A DNA stretch of 64,000 nt, from contig NZ_VHIZ01000050.1 of NCBI RefSeq assembly GCF_006494375.1, positions 1 through 64,000 of the forward strand. Direction: 5' to 3'. This DNA is from Pantoea anthophila (lineage in GTDB: Bacteria; Pseudomonadota; Gammaproteobacteria; Enterobacterales; Enterobacteriaceae). Both the position numbers and the translations under genes were made by a program. Under the pieces are notes generated by a model. It saw only the letters and a program-made list of their open reading frames with translations, was not told the DNA's origin and did not search any database. Shown here one piece after another: positions 7,895 to 17,991 of this stretch; within the stretch, counting starts at the first letter, position 1, and every line of letters begins with the position of its first letter.

Positions 7895-8917
7895 TTAATC
7901 GCGACGGCCGAAAATGGTTTCCAGCTGATGCACCCCATCAGGGGCCAGTTCACGAATGATCTCCAGAAAGTCGCGTTCGATTAAACGCTGAACCCGGTCG
8001 ATCATCAGCGGTGCCGGATGGCTCGGCTCGTGCTGGGTAAAATAGAGCTTTACCTTTTCCAGCATCAGCTGAGCGTCGGCGCGGGAGCCAATCTGCACAC
8101 TGCGCCAGTCAGTCGCCGCACGGGGTGCCGCCGGTGCAGGCGCTGCTGCGGTTTCAGCCGGCTGTTCCGTCGCCGCTGCCGTGGGGACCAGGGCGCTGAG
8201 GTCGGTGGCCTCGCCGCGCTCGGCGATCAGTGCAATCTGCCTGCGCAGCTGCGTCAGTTCCGGCACGGCGGCGTCGCCCAGCCGTTCGGCCACGGTTTCG
8301 CAGATGGTCTGCAGCCGCTCATGAATCTGCAGCACCGCCTCAATGCCGGGCTGATCGCCCCGCGCCAGTTCGTCGATCAGACGCGGCAGGCCACCCGGAT
8401 AATCAGCCACCTCCGTTTTGCTGCCGTCGCACAGCGCAGCGGCATCACGCAGCGTGATCCCATCTGAGGGGTAGCGCAGCAGCCAGCTCTGGCGCACCGC
8501 GCTGCTCAGGGGCGACTTGTCACCCAGCAGCGCCAGCGCGTTGATGCGGTAGAAAGGATCCTGTTCGCCATACTCTTCCAGCCGCGGCCACAGCGGCTCC
8601 CAGTAAAGCAGTAAGGCCTGCTCAATCAGTTTCAGGCCCTGTGCGTAGCCCGGCAGCCCTTTCAGCTCGGTCCAGGCGTGAGTCAGCGCCAGCATCACCC
8701 GCAGATCTTTGCTGCGTTCCAGCAGCGCGATCGCCAGTTTCTCCACTTTGTTCCAGTCCGCCGGTTCCGCCGGAATGATCGTGCTGCCGAACTGCTGCTC
8801 CGCTTTACCGGCGCTGGCCTGCTCCATCGCCAGAAAATCGGCGTGATACTCCAGGTTATCCCCACCGGGATTGTCGTCGCTGACCGGAGCCAGCAAAGCC
8901 TCAATATTGGTCGTCAT
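7895..8917 (-). CDS. tssA: T6SS assembly protein TssA
   Basis: A 340-residue protein with an ImpA_N domain at the N-terminus (DNPGGDNLEYHADFLAME, about residues 15-32). An Ala/Pro-rich linker follows (about 235-270), then a short helical C-terminal domain ending LETIFGRRD. TssA coordinates baseplate and tail polymerisation. The start at 8917 (MTTNIEALL) has GAGG 8 bases upstream within the end of tagF; longer in-frame extensions overlap tagF and are not conserved-looking. It lies between tagF and tssB. Confidence 0.9.
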   Translation of the reverse strand: MTTNIEALLAPVSDDNPGGDNLEYHADFLAMEQASAGKAEQQFGSTIIPAEPADWNKVEKLAIALLERSKDLRVMLALTHAWTELKGLPGYAQGLKLIEQALLLYWEPLWPRLEEYGEQDPFYRINALALLGDKSPLSSAVRQSWLLRYPSDGITLRDAAALCDGSKTEVADYPGGLPRLIDELARGDQPGIEAVLQIHERLQTICETVAERLGDAAVPELTQLRRQIALIAERGEATDLSALVPTAAATEQPAETAAAPAPAAPRAATDWRSVQIGSRADAQLMLEKVKLYFTQHEPSHPAPLMIDRVQRLIERDFLEIIRELAPDGVHQLETIFGRRD

Positions 8918-8927
8918 GCGTGTCGCC

Positions 8928-9644
8928 TCAGGATTCAAACATCGGGGGATAAAGTCCGTTTCGTCCCGGCTTTGCCCCACCGGCCGGATCAAACAGCAGG
9001 GAAAAAAGCTGGGCGGTGAAGTTACCGCTGTGCACCTGGGTATAAAGCGGAAACCCGTCGCTCTGGTTCGTCCACCAGAAGCTGGTGTAGAACTGCGGGT
9101 CAAAGTTCTCGCCCGGCAGCGTCCAGTTCAGCGTCGAAGGTGTATCGCCATGCCCGATCACGTTGAGAATGTCTGACGATTCGTCTGACGCCTGAGGAGG
9201 CTGCGGCTGCGGGATACTGAGCAGCGCCTGGTCCAGCTGCTCCGGTGAGCCGCCGCCCTGCACCACCCGCAACAGCGTATTGCCCACCTGCTGATACCAC
9301 TCACCGGAACGCGCCAGCAGCGCGGGTGACCACTCGGCCGGGGTGAAATGACGCAGCGCACAGAGCGGGTAGTTACGCCCCACACTGTCACGCGCGGCAA
9401 TCAGGCAGCCCATCTGGATGAGCTGGCTGCCGAGCATCGGGGGAACCACAAAGTTCCACACCGGCGCATTGAGAAACGGCCGTGAAGGCGCGTTATCGCC
9501 TTCCTGATTGCTCTGCCAGTGGTGGAGCCCCACCTGAAACCAGCTGGACCACTGGCGATAGAGCACGTCCGGAAAGCGGCGCTTTACAAAGTCACCCGCG
9601 CTGGGCAGTTTGCCGTACCAGCAGGGTGCAGCGTATTGAGTCAT
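8928..9644 (-). CDS. tagF: T6SS accessory protein TagF
   Basis: A 238-residue TagF/SciT-type protein. The N-terminus (APCWYGKLPSAGDFVKRR) is the family hallmark, with FLNAPVWNFVVPP and a C-terminal FTAQLFSLLFDP. In other species TagF is a post-translational repressor of T6SS firing that acts with or against the FHA protein. Here the FHA protein and the phosphatase are both present, so a threonine-phosphorylation pathway is plausible. AGGA stands 7 bases before the ATG. Its end carries the tssA ribosome binding site. Confidence 0.93.
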   Translation of the reverse strand: MTQYAAPCWYGKLPSAGDFVKRRFPDVLYRQWSSWFQVGLHHWQSNQEGDNAPSRPFLNAPVWNFVVPPMLGSQLIQMGCLIAARDSVGRNYPLCALRHFTPAEWSPALLARSGEWYQQVGNTLLRVVQGGGSPEQLDQALLSIPQPQPPQASDESSDILNVIGHGDTPSTLNWTLPGENFDPQFYTSFWWTNQSDGFPLYTQVHSGNFTAQLFSLLFDPAGGAKPGRNGLYPPMFES

Positions 9645-9658
9645 TGTCGGATCCTGTT

Positions 9659-12600
9659 TCAGGGGCAGCTAAAGCCGGGAAGCTGGAACGGGTTACGAAT
9701 GCTGCCAGGGGTAAACGACAGCGTCACCTGATGGCCTTCCACGCTGAACGTTGCTTCGCGGGTCAGTCCGCCAGCCGCGGTCACCCGGGCACGGTCGAAG
9801 AAGCGATTGAGCGCCCACGGGCCGCTGGTAACCAGGGTGGACGTGGTGCCGTTGGTCAGACCGAGCTGCATCCGCACCTGGCTGGTGCCGCCGGGACCGG
9901 GCCAGCTGACCAGCTGAACCGCCTGCGGCCCGTGGCTGTAACGCAGAATCTGTCCATCCACATCCAGCGTCAGGTTAAGAATATCGTTGTCCATCCTGAC
10001 GGTGCGCAGCGTCACGCGGAAGCCTGGGGTGGTTGCGCCGTTGGCAAAGAAGGCATCGCGAATCGACTGTGCCTGCTGGAAGGGACGCAGCAGGGCTTCG
10101 CCGCCTGGCAGGGTTTTACCGTCGATGCCCGGCGTAAAGCGCCACGCTGCGCGGGTGGTGTCCACCTTGCTCGCCAGGTTGTCACGGAAGAAGCTGTCCA
10201 TCATGCCGCTGCCTGGCGCAAACATGCGGGCCAGGTCGTCGGGCGTTACCTCGCTGCGCGCAGAGCGCACCAGCGGATAGCGACCGGCAATCGCCTGACG
10301 GCAGAAGCTGCCGACCTCCATGGTGATGCGTTTGCGGACGTTATCCATGTCGCGACGCTGAGCATCGCTGCTGGCCCCCACGGCCATGCTGGAAACCATG
10401 TTCTGCAGCGACCCCGGCAGGCGACCGGCGCTGGCCTGCAGACGGCTGATGGCATCGCTGGCCGGTGGCGGCATCCCGCTGTTGGCGGCATCCTGCACCG
10501 CCGTGAGGTAACGATAAAGATCGTCAATCTGGTGCAGGAAATCATCGACTGCCAGCACCTTGCTGCCCTGCTGTAACGGCTGCGCCAGCTCCAGAATCGG
10601 CGCAAAGTGCAGCGCTACAGCCTGCTCCGGTGCGGCCTGCGCGGCAGCCTGGCCCCGCGCGGCGCTGGCGTCGGGCGAGGTAAACAGCGCTTCCAGCGTG
10701 CGGGTGGCGCTGTTATCTGACGGCTGCTGCGGCTGCGCAGTTTTCTCATCAGGCTGTGCCCGGTTCAGCGTCAGCAGTTTACTGAGGTTGATGACCATCT
10801 GGCGCAGCGGTGAGTGATTGCCTGAGAGCAGGCGCGCCGTGTTGATACGCTGTGACAGATCGGCGCTGCTGTTGAGCTGGATATCGCTGAGGAACTGCTC
10901 CCACTGGCGGATATAGTCCTGCACATAGAGCTGGCGCACCGCGAGGTCGATCTCCTCACTTTTCTGCTGCGGCGTGGCCCCATCCAGCACCCAGAGATCG
11001 TCCTTATAGAGCGCCTGCGTCACCGGCGCGATCTGCTTATCCACCTGCTGCCAGTAGCCGTCCGGCGTGTAGAGCCCCTCTACCCCGTCGTTGACCGACT
11101 TGCCGCTTTTGCGTGAAAACACCAGCTCGCTCTGCGGCCCACCCAGCGCCGACAGCGTGACCGGCTGTAGCGTGCCGTTGCGCTGCAGCAGTCGCTTCAG
11201 TCGGCCATAAACCCGCTGTGAGAGCGGCATCTGGTTAATCAGCGTCTGTTCGCGCCTGACCAGCGCCTCATCCTTCGCGTAAGGCGACGACTGGATCTGC
11301 GTCTCTAGCAGCTGTTGCAGGTGCCATGCCAGCTGTTTGACCTGCTGCTGGGTGACGTTCTGCGGCAGTTCGCGGGAGAGGTTAAGCATCAGCCACGCCT
11401 GCAGGAACTTGCCATCGTAATGCTTTGGCTGGTAGAGCATCTGATACGCCTTCAGCGCCTCATAGCTGTAATCAGCGTCGCTGCCATTGTCATTGCGCAG
11501 CCAGCGGGTAATGTTCTGTGCCACCTGCGGCAACAGCAGCTGCTTCAGCGCTTTGTCATAGAGCGCCCGGGTTGCATCGCTGACCTCGGTGCCGCGATAG
11601 AGTCCCATACGGCGCGTCAGCGGTGGCGAGTCGAGCGAGAAGTCGGCGCTCTCCGGCAGGTGCAACAGGGTGTTGAGATAGGGCACCAGCGCAAACAGAT
11701 CGCCATTGACCTGCTGCTGTAACCGATCGCCCAGCTGCTCCACCTGCGGCGTTTTGGCAGCCATCTCCTGCAGATAGGCTTTGTTTTTGCTGTAGCTGGT
11801 GAGCCACAGCGCGCCAGCCACCAGTAACAGCACCAGCAGGGCCAGATAGCCCGACCACAGACCGGCGCGGTTGCGCAGCTCCCACCAGCGGTTGCTGCCC
11901 GCCAGACCAGACTCCTGGAAAATCACATTTTCCAGCACCCCTTTCAGGAAGAAGCTCTGCCCTTTGTTCTGCGGGATCGGCGCCTCTTTATCGACATGGT
12001 CCCAGCTTCCCGACTCACCCGCCTGCTGGTTCGGCAGATTGAGTGCGCGGTTCAGCTCCCCCATCACCCGGTCAAACGGCAGACCTTCCTGGGTGCCGCT
12101 GGCAAAATAGATACCGCGCGGGGCGAACTGGGTTTCAAAATCAGAGCGGGCAAACAGCGTGTCGAGCGCCTCTGCCAGCACCGGACGCAGTGCCGCAAAC
12201 TCCTGCGGGAACAGATAGCTCTCGGCCCGCGCCTGCGCGTCGCTCTCCGTCAGCAGCCGATCCGCCAGCCCCGCTTCCAGCCGCTGCTGCAGCAGGGAGT
12301 ACTCCTGCTGAAACTGGTTATTCAGCTCAAAATCGGCGGCGGAGGCCTGCGCCCACGGGAAGGTGAACCCCCACACCTGTTCACGCTGCGCTTTATCCAG
12401 CGCGGCAAAGTAGCTGCGGAACCCTTTGAGCAGGTCCGCCTTGGTCACCAGCACATAGACCGGGAAGCGGATGCCGAGACGGTCATGCAGCTCCATCAGG
12501 CGCTGACGCAAAGCCAGCGCCTGGTTGCGCAGCGCTTCAGGCGACTGGGTCAGCAGATCGGAGACGCTGAGGGTGACGACCACGCCGTTGATCGGCTGAC

Positions 12601-13288
12601 GCCCGCGATATTTGCGCAGGAGTCCGAGAAAGTGGTGCCATTCGCTGGCGTCGCGCTCCTGCTGACTCTCCTGGGTGCTGTAACGCCCCGCCGTGTCGAG
12701 CAGAACAGCTTCATTGGTAAACCACCAGTCGCAGTTGCGTGTGCCGCCAATCCCGCGCAGCGCCGACTTCCCGAACTTATCCGCCAGCGGAAACTGCAGG
12801 CCGGAGTTGACCAGCGCGGTGGTTTTACCGGCACCGGGTGCGCCGATAATCATGTACCACGGCAGCTGGTAGAGATACTGGCGGCCAAAGCGCTGCGCCC
12901 AGAACGGTGTTCCTTTGCTGCTGTGACGCTGGAAGTGCGCCTTTTTCAGCATCTCTGTGGCTTCTGAGAAGCGCCCTGCCAGCACCTGCTCTTCGCTGGT
13001 CAGCCGCTGCCGGTCCGCTTCCGGGGCGTCACTCTTACCGGTTTCCAGGCTCGACATCAGTTTGCGGTTAAGCCAGAAGTTATAGAACCGCGGGATCGCC
13101 TGCCCCAGGCCCCACACCAGATAGAGCAGCGCAATACTGATGATGCGATTCTGCTCCGGCTCAAGCGGACGCGAGTCCACGATAGAGAAGACCGGGCCGA
13201 TGACCCAGATGATAAAAGAGAGCGCGGTGATGCCGACAAAGCCCCACGCAAGGCGGCTGGTCAGTACCGCAAACAGGATATTCAGCAT
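9659..13288 (-). CDS. tssM: T6SS membrane complex ATPase-like protein TssM (IcmF)
   Basis: A 1209-residue inner-membrane protein. Two hydrophobic helices lie at about residues 8-30 and 48-62, a Walker A GAPGAGKT at 149-156, and a third membrane helix at about 472-490 (YLALLVLLLVAGALWL). A large periplasmic domain completes the protein to the C-terminus. TssM links inner-membrane TssL to the outer-membrane lipoprotein TssJ. Length is within the family range. AGGGA stands 8 bases before the ATG, just behind the tssL stop. Confidence 0.96.
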   Translation of the reverse strand: MLNILFAVLTSRLAWGFVGITALSFIIWVIGPVFSIVDSRPLEPEQNRIISIALLYLVWGLGQAIPRFYNFWLNRKLMSSLETGKSDAPEADRQRLTSEEQVLAGRFSEATEMLKKAHFQRHSSKGTPFWAQRFGRQYLYQLPWYMIIGAPGAGKTTALVNSGLQFPLADKFGKSALRGIGGTRNCDWWFTNEAVLLDTAGRYSTQESQQERDASEWHHFLGLLRKYRGRQPINGVVVTLSVSDLLTQSPEALRNQALALRQRLMELHDRLGIRFPVYVLVTKADLLKGFRSYFAALDKAQREQVWGFTFPWAQASAADFELNNQFQQEYSLLQQRLEAGLADRLLTESDAQARAESYLFPQEFAALRPVLAEALDTLFARSDFETQFAPRGIYFASGTQEGLPFDRVMGELNRALNLPNQQAGESGSWDHVDKEAPIPQNKGQSFFLKGVLENVIFQESGLAGSNRWWELRNRAGLWSGYLALLVLLLVAGALWLTSYSKNKAYLQEMAAKTPQVEQLGDRLQQQVNGDLFALVPYLNTLLHLPESADFSLDSPPLTRRMGLYRGTEVSDATRALYDKALKQLLLPQVAQNITRWLRNDNGSDADYSYEALKAYQMLYQPKHYDGKFLQAWLMLNLSRELPQNVTQQQVKQLAWHLQQLLETQIQSSPYAKDEALVRREQTLINQMPLSQRVYGRLKRLLQRNGTLQPVTLSALGGPQSELVFSRKSGKSVNDGVEGLYTPDGYWQQVDKQIAPVTQALYKDDLWVLDGATPQQKSEEIDLAVRQLYVQDYIRQWEQFLSDIQLNSSADLSQRINTARLLSGNHSPLRQMVINLSKLLTLNRAQPDEKTAQPQQPSDNSATRTLEALFTSPDASAARGQAAAQAAPEQAVALHFAPILELAQPLQQGSKVLAVDDFLHQIDDLYRYLTAVQDAANSGMPPPASDAISRLQASAGRLPGSLQNMVSSMAVGASSDAQRRDMDNVRKRITMEVGSFCRQAIAGRYPLVRSARSEVTPDDLARMFAPGSGMMDSFFRDNLASKVDTTRAAWRFTPGIDGKTLPGGEALLRPFQQAQSIRDAFFANGATTPGFRVTLRTVRMDNDILNLTLDVDGQILRYSHGPQAVQLVSWPGPGGTSQVRMQLGLTNGTTSTLVTSGPWALNRFFDRARVTAAGGLTREATFSVEGHQVTLSFTPGSIRNPFQLPGFSCP

Positions 13289-13291
13289 GGA

Positions 13292-14530
13292 TCAGTTCCC
13301 TCTCGCCAGGCCGTTAAGTTCGGCATGGGTCGCATCCGGTGCTACCAGCAGCGTGATTTCAACCCGACGGTTACGTGCACGATTTTCTGCGCTGGTGTTT
13401 GGCACCAGCGGATTGCTTTCACCGCGCCCTTCCGCTTTCACCCGTGAAGGCTGCGCCAGCTGCTGTTGCAGCAGGCTCTGCACCGACTCGGCACGCGCCA
13501 GAGAGAGTTCAAAGTTGGAAGCGAAGCGCGCACTGCGAATCGGCACGTTGTCGCTGTAGCCAATCACCTGAATCTGGCCGCTGACGTTATTCATGGCGGC
13601 GGCGATACGCCGGATGACGTCGGTATAACGTCCGCGCACCTCGGTGGCCGCCGAGGCAAACAGCCCGTCCCCTTTCAGCGTCACGACGCTGCGGTCCGCC
13701 TCGTCGCGCACCGCCACCAGCCCGGCATCAATTTCCGGTTTCAGGAAGGCGCGCAGGTTCAGCGTGGCAGGCGGAGGCGGCGCCGGATTACCGATCTTCA
13801 CTTCCGGCAGGGCCGTCTGGTAGATACGCGCCAGCACCGGCGAGGTGTAATCGCCCAGACGCCAGTTGAGCACGATATAAAACAGGCAGGCGGCCAGCCC
13901 CGCCACGGCCGCGCAGGCCCACAGCGGAATCATCGGTCGCCAGAGTTTGCGCAGTACCGGCTGATCGGTCGGGTGCGGTGACAGCGCCGCCGCGTAACTG
14001 CCGCGCACGCTTTTAATCATCTGCAGCAGCCGCTGTTTGATGGTCTCCAGCTGCGAACGCCCGTTGTCCAGCACCCGATAGCGCCCTTCGAATCCCAGCA
14101 CCAGACAGAAGTAGATCAGTTCCAGCATCAGAATGTGACGACGCGGGTTCTGTGACAGCTTCGCCAGCAGCTGGAAAAACTTTTCGCCGCCCCAGGTTTC
14201 GTTGTGAAAGGTGACCAGCAGACCGTTGCTGGTCCAGACGCCGCGACTGCCCCAGGGGGTCAGCGCCGCCGCCTCATCCAGCGCCGTGCAGAGGCAGTAA
14301 CGCGCGCCGATAATCACTTCATAGCCGAGCCCCGACTGCTGGCAGCTCAGTTCAAAGCGCCGGATCTGATCGATCAGCTGCTGGCGCAGTTGGGCCGGAT
14401 CGTCATGGGTGACGGAATGTCGGATCTGGGGAATGGCATTAATCAGGGGATTCGCCGCCGCGACCAGCACATTCTGATGGCTGGCATCCGGCGCAATGTC
14501 GCTGTGTGATTTTTCGTGTTCCTGCATCAT
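13292..14530 (-). CDS. tssL: T6SS membrane protein TssL with OmpA-like domain
   Basis: A 412-residue protein with an N-terminal DotU cytoplasmic domain (about residues 20-195) and one membrane helix (WACAAVAGLAACLFYIVL, about 204-221). A periplasmic C-terminal OmpA/MotB-like peptidoglycan-binding domain follows, containing IQVIGYSDNVP and ENRARNRRVEI. The fused OmpA domain marks the specialised TssL type that anchors itself to peptidoglycan without a separate TagL. Two adjacent ATGs are possible starts and the ribosome binding site is weak. It sits between tssK and tssM. Confidence 0.95.
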   Translation of the reverse strand: MMQEHEKSHSDIAPDASHQNVLVAAANPLINAIPQIRHSVTHDDPAQLRQQLIDQIRRFELSCQQSGLGYEVIIGARYCLCTALDEAAALTPWGSRGVWTSNGLLVTFHNETWGGEKFFQLLAKLSQNPRRHILMLELIYFCLVLGFEGRYRVLDNGRSQLETIKQRLLQMIKSVRGSYAAALSPHPTDQPVLRKLWRPMIPLWACAAVAGLAACLFYIVLNWRLGDYTSPVLARIYQTALPEVKIGNPAPPPPATLNLRAFLKPEIDAGLVAVRDEADRSVVTLKGDGLFASAATEVRGRYTDVIRRIAAAMNNVSGQIQVIGYSDNVPIRSARFASNFELSLARAESVQSLLQQQLAQPSRVKAEGRGESNPLVPNTSAENRARNRRVEITLLVAPDATHAELNGLARGN

Positions 14531-14547
14531 GCTGCGTGCTCAGTTTA

Positions 14548-15894
14548 TTATTCTGACTGACTGCGGATGGCCCAGAACTCCATGTTCAGGCCCGGAAACT
14601 CACCGGCAAGGTGCAGCGCAAAAGCGCCTGAGCGCTCCATCTCTTTCCATAGCTCGCTGTTCTTATCCAGTTCGAAATAGTTGTAACCGGCATGCCACGG
14701 GATCTGCGGCGGCGCGCCGGGCATTGCCCGCAGGGCCAGCCCCGGCAGCTGCAGCTGCACCAGATCGCGGATTTTGCTGACCGGCGCGACTTTCATCTGC
14801 GCCGGGAAGTGAGTCTGCAGGGTGTCGGCCGGGACGCTGGCTTTAACCGCCAGCACAAAGCCAAACTCATGCACCATGCTGCTTTCCGGCACGGTCGCGA
14901 CATTGAGACCGTGTGAGCGCTGGATCAGCGGCAGCTGAATGGCGCTCTCCTCCATCACCTGTGACAGTCCCTGACGCAGCAGCAGTAACAGGCGGCTGAA
15001 GCAGCCCTGCAGATCGTCATGATCGTAAAGCGGCAGCCCGTCCGGGGCGCGGGCGGGCGTCCAGGTGCTGAGTTCTGCCGCCAGTTGCACCCAGTGGCTG
15101 TAGAGCGTCTCCGGATGAAGCAGCGGCAGATGCTGCAGATGGCTGTGCAGGCCAAGCTGACGATTGAGCAGCGCCAGCAGCATAAAATCGACCATATCGG
15201 CGCTGTTGAAGCGGCCTGTGCCGGGCGCCCGCTGGCTCAGCTGCTGGCTGCGTTGCTGGATCAGCCCGTGCAGATCGTTGAACATGTTCTGCAGCGGACG
15301 GCTGCTGTTGAGGGTCAGCATCGGTGGAATGTAGTCGCTGTCGAGCCGGATATGGTTGTCGCTGCGTTTTTCAATCACCTGCGCCACGCCCATTGCGGTC
15401 CACTCAGCGGTCAGGTCCTGCTCCAGCATCAGACGCAGGCGCAGTTTGCCAAACTGCACGGTCGCGCTGCCCACCGCCTGAGCGTTGTCATCTTCCACTT
15501 CCGCTTCCCAGGCCAGATAGCGCGCCAGAGAATCCTGAGACTCCTGGAAGGCAACCGCCTCACGTCCGTTGCGGCGGGCCGGTATCGCCAGCACGACCTT
15601 GCTGCGGTCAATCGTGGCAGGCAGATCGAGCGGTGCCGGGCCATGCCGGGGCTGACTGAACGCAAAGAAGGTGCCGTCCGGCAGGCAGCCGCTGGCGGCA
15701 CTCAGAGCCAGTTTGCCCTGACGCATCAGCGCCTCATCAAACTCCAGATCGTAAAAACCCCAGGTGAAGGGGCGCTGGGACTGACCCCATTCACGCAGGG
15801 TACTGAGAAGATAATTTTCTGACTGCTGGAAATGGTGAGGACGCAGAAACATCCCCTCGGTCCAGACCACCTTTTCGGCTCTGTTCATAGGCAT
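14548..15894 (-). CDS. tssK: T6SS baseplate protein TssK
   Basis: A 448-residue TssK (VasE family), the trimeric connector between baseplate and membrane complex. The N-terminal KVVWTEGMFLRPHHFQQ is the family signature; CFSRLLLLLRQGLSQV and the C-terminal NYFELDKNSELWKEMERSG are also characteristic. The ATG at 15894 overlaps the tssJ stop (TGATG), so translation is coupled. A GTG one codon upstream and an ATG two codons downstream are less likely alternatives. Confidence 0.96.
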   Translation of the reverse strand: MPMNRAEKVVWTEGMFLRPHHFQQSENYLLSTLREWGQSQRPFTWGFYDLEFDEALMRQGKLALSAASGCLPDGTFFAFSQPRHGPAPLDLPATIDRSKVVLAIPARRNGREAVAFQESQDSLARYLAWEAEVEDDNAQAVGSATVQFGKLRLRLMLEQDLTAEWTAMGVAQVIEKRSDNHIRLDSDYIPPMLTLNSSRPLQNMFNDLHGLIQQRSQQLSQRAPGTGRFNSADMVDFMLLALLNRQLGLHSHLQHLPLLHPETLYSHWVQLAAELSTWTPARAPDGLPLYDHDDLQGCFSRLLLLLRQGLSQVMEESAIQLPLIQRSHGLNVATVPESSMVHEFGFVLAVKASVPADTLQTHFPAQMKVAPVSKIRDLVQLQLPGLALRAMPGAPPQIPWHAGYNYFELDKNSELWKEMERSGAFALHLAGEFPGLNMEFWAIRSQSE

Positions 15895-16388
15895 CACTGT
15901 TTTTCCACTCGTAGGCCGTTAACGCCCGCGACGATGCGGGCATTCAGCTCGCCATCGTTACGTTTCCAGAACGCCCAGAATGCGGGGGCATCGCCTTCCG
16001 GGACCGGCAGCGACAGCCGCCAGACTTTGCCATCCAGCGCCTGGTATTCCGCCATGATGCCGATGAAGCGCGCCTCGGGCAGACTCCGGATGCGCAGCGT
16101 TTTGCTGCGCTGGTCCGGCGTCAGGAAGAACTGTTGCGTATTCAGTTGCGCACTACCCAGCGCGGTCGCCGGCTGGTTTTGCAGGGAGTAGAAATCGGCC
16201 GACATGAAATCCGCGTCGGAGGTCAGTAACATGACCCGCACTTTCAGCGGCGCACCGCCGTTGACCTGGTTCTGCGCCTGCACATCCAGGTTGTAGTAGG
16301 CCACTGGCGGCGTACTGCTGCTGCAGCCTGCCAGCAGCCAGGCCATCACGCCGATCAGCGCCGCGCGCAGTTGTCGTGTCATCATCAT
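15894..16388 (-). CDS. tssJ: T6SS outer-membrane lipoprotein TssJ
   Basis: A 164-residue lipoprotein. The lipobox LLAGC ends at Cys22 after a short signal sequence, and the next residues are Ser, so it should go to the outer membrane via Lol. The mature part (YYNLDVQAQNQVN, then LTSDADFMSADFYSL) has the transthyretin-like TssJ/SciN pattern. TssJ binds the periplasmic end of TssM. Three ATGs in a row make the start ambiguous by one or two residues. GGGAGG stands just upstream. It overlaps tssK. Confidence 0.93.
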   Translation of the reverse strand: MMMTRQLRAALIGVMAWLLAGCSSSTPPVAYYNLDVQAQNQVNGGAPLKVRVMLLTSDADFMSADFYSLQNQPATALGSAQLNTQQFFLTPDQRSKTLRIRSLPEARFIGIMAEYQALDGKVWRLSLPVPEGDAPAFWAFWKRNDGELNARIVAGVNGLRVEKQ

Positions 16389-16411
16389 CCTGCCCTCCCT
16401 GCTCAGTGCGA

Positions 16412-16993
16412 TTAGTTAATGATCCAGGTTCCGCTGCTGCTGTTCTGGCAGGCAGTGCTGTCACCGTTGACCGCGACGCAGGTCTTCTTCTTGCTGCTGC
16501 TGCGTGCACGGCGTTTTGGCTGATCGGCTTTCACGGTCTGATCGTAAAGCTCGCTTTTCACGACGGCGCGGAACGGCACATAGCCTGCCAGCTTAACGGT
16601 GGCCTGTGGCGCAGCCGGTGGCGTCGCCTCTTTCGCGATAGTGGCATCCTTTTCCGGTTCCGCAGCGGCCTGAGCCGGTTCACCCAGCGCCAGCCAGTTG
16701 TTCTCTACCTGACCAATGACGGTGTAGCTGTCACCGCTTTTCAGGGTCTCAACCACTTTGCCGCCAAAGCTGGGCTGACTCATTACCGAGGCAGGATAGA
16801 GCGCACGGTAGGGCTGATTCACCGGCGTGAACTGGGCTGGCGGTTTAATCGCATAGCGGTGGCTGATCGCCACGCCATCGACTGTGCTGGTCACCAGCGT
16901 GTCATCCGTCATTTTTGGGGGCGTTTTACAGCCCGCAAGAGAGAAAACAACCATCAGGCCTAATGCAATGCGGAGCTTCACCATATTTTTCAT
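16412..16993 (-). CDS. T6SS-associated lipoprotein with SH3-like region
   Basis: A 193-residue lipoprotein. The signal sequence MKNMVKLRIALGLMVVFSLAGC has a lipobox ending in Cys. The middle part (VVETLKSGDSYTVIGQVENNWLAL) reads like a bacterial SH3 repeat, followed by an Ala/Pro-rich linker and a basic, Ser/Lys-rich tail ending WIIN. The start at 16993 has GGAA 6 bases upstream; an ATG four codons earlier is also possible. It opens the tss operon, 23 bases before tssJ. A cell-wall-binding role for the apparatus is inference; it is not one of the 13 core Tss proteins. Confidence 0.8.
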   Translation of the reverse strand: MKNMVKLRIALGLMVVFSLAGCKTPPKMTDDTLVTSTVDGVAISHRYAIKPPAQFTPVNQPYRALYPASVMSQPSFGGKVVETLKSGDSYTVIGQVENNWLALGEPAQAAAEPEKDATIAKEATPPAAPQATVKLAGYVPFRAVVKSELYDQTVKADQPKRRARSSSKKKTCVAVNGDSTACQNSSSGTWIIN

Positions 16994-17829
16994 GTTGTGT
17001 TCCATTCGTACCTAGAAGAGTGGCCGGGGGCCGGGTGTCAGTAATGAAAATCGGAGGGTGTTAAATGTCTGGCCGCTGATTAGTACCAGACCAAAAAGCA
17101 ATCATTAAGCAGATTGCGCTGAATTAGCGTCTGCACTGCTGAAAAACGATCAACAAAGATTAAGTATGAAAAGCGACTTCGGCAGGCTAAGGCAGAGACG
17201 GGAAGAAATTACGCCTGAATGCAAATGATCAAATTGTTGATCTATTTCTTTCCGACAAAATTCCTGAGGCAGGGTAAATCCAGAGATTACTTAAGCCATC
17301 CATGACAGAAAAACTTTCGCGCTGACAATTCAGACGTCGCTGAAAGTTTAAGCAGACCGCACCAGCCACCCTTCCCTGACCGCTGTTAGTTGTTCATTTT
17401 AAACACTTTATCAATCCATGATCTCTCATAGCTACCGCACGAGTCAGGAAAATCCTGCCCGTGAGCCTGAAACCAAAATCCATTTGTAAATATTAGCTGC
17501 AAGTTTACATAAGACTGACGAAAATTCAACGGCACGGTTTTGGTGCAAAAAACATCAGATTTAGTTAACTAATTTTGTTAATACAAATCTGCCTCACTTT
17601 TAACCATCTACATAGGAGTAATCTTAACAAGTTGCGTTAATATGAAGTATTTTTACTCAAAAATATGACAGGGCTGAAATCAGCATTAATACCTCTCATG
17701 TAATGAGTGGCGCTATTAAGGAAAGATCAGAATGATTCGTGCCCCGGAAGCAGAGAGGCATCGGGCGTAGGTTCGCAAAGGAGAATTCGTATAAATGCCA
17801 GTTTATCAATACGTTAATATATTGATGTA

Positions 17830-17851
17830 GTGCCTGGCTGCAGCCAGGCAC
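17830..17851. repeat. 22-bp perfect palindrome
   Basis: The segment reads identically on both strands: TGCCTGGCTG at 17831-17840 meets its exact complement, and the flanking G/C pair extends it to 22 bp. It lies isolated in the long spacer with no U tract on either side. It could be a dimeric regulator site or a hairpin; function unknown. Confidence 0.6.
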
Positions 17852-17991
17852 CCGGCGTGAGGAGAGGAAAGTAAGCGAAACGTTAAATAAACATGTTAAA
17901 TTTTTTAACAGACTGATTAATTGTTCTTTACCGGGCCGTCTGACGGTTCCCGAAGGCAAAAATCACCCGGTACATTACATCCTCTAATCGT

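Noticed and set aside
17696-17959. 87-codon minus-strand frame in the T6SS spacer
   Set aside because: No ribosome binding site, no protein-like pattern, and it runs through the palindrome at 17830-17851.
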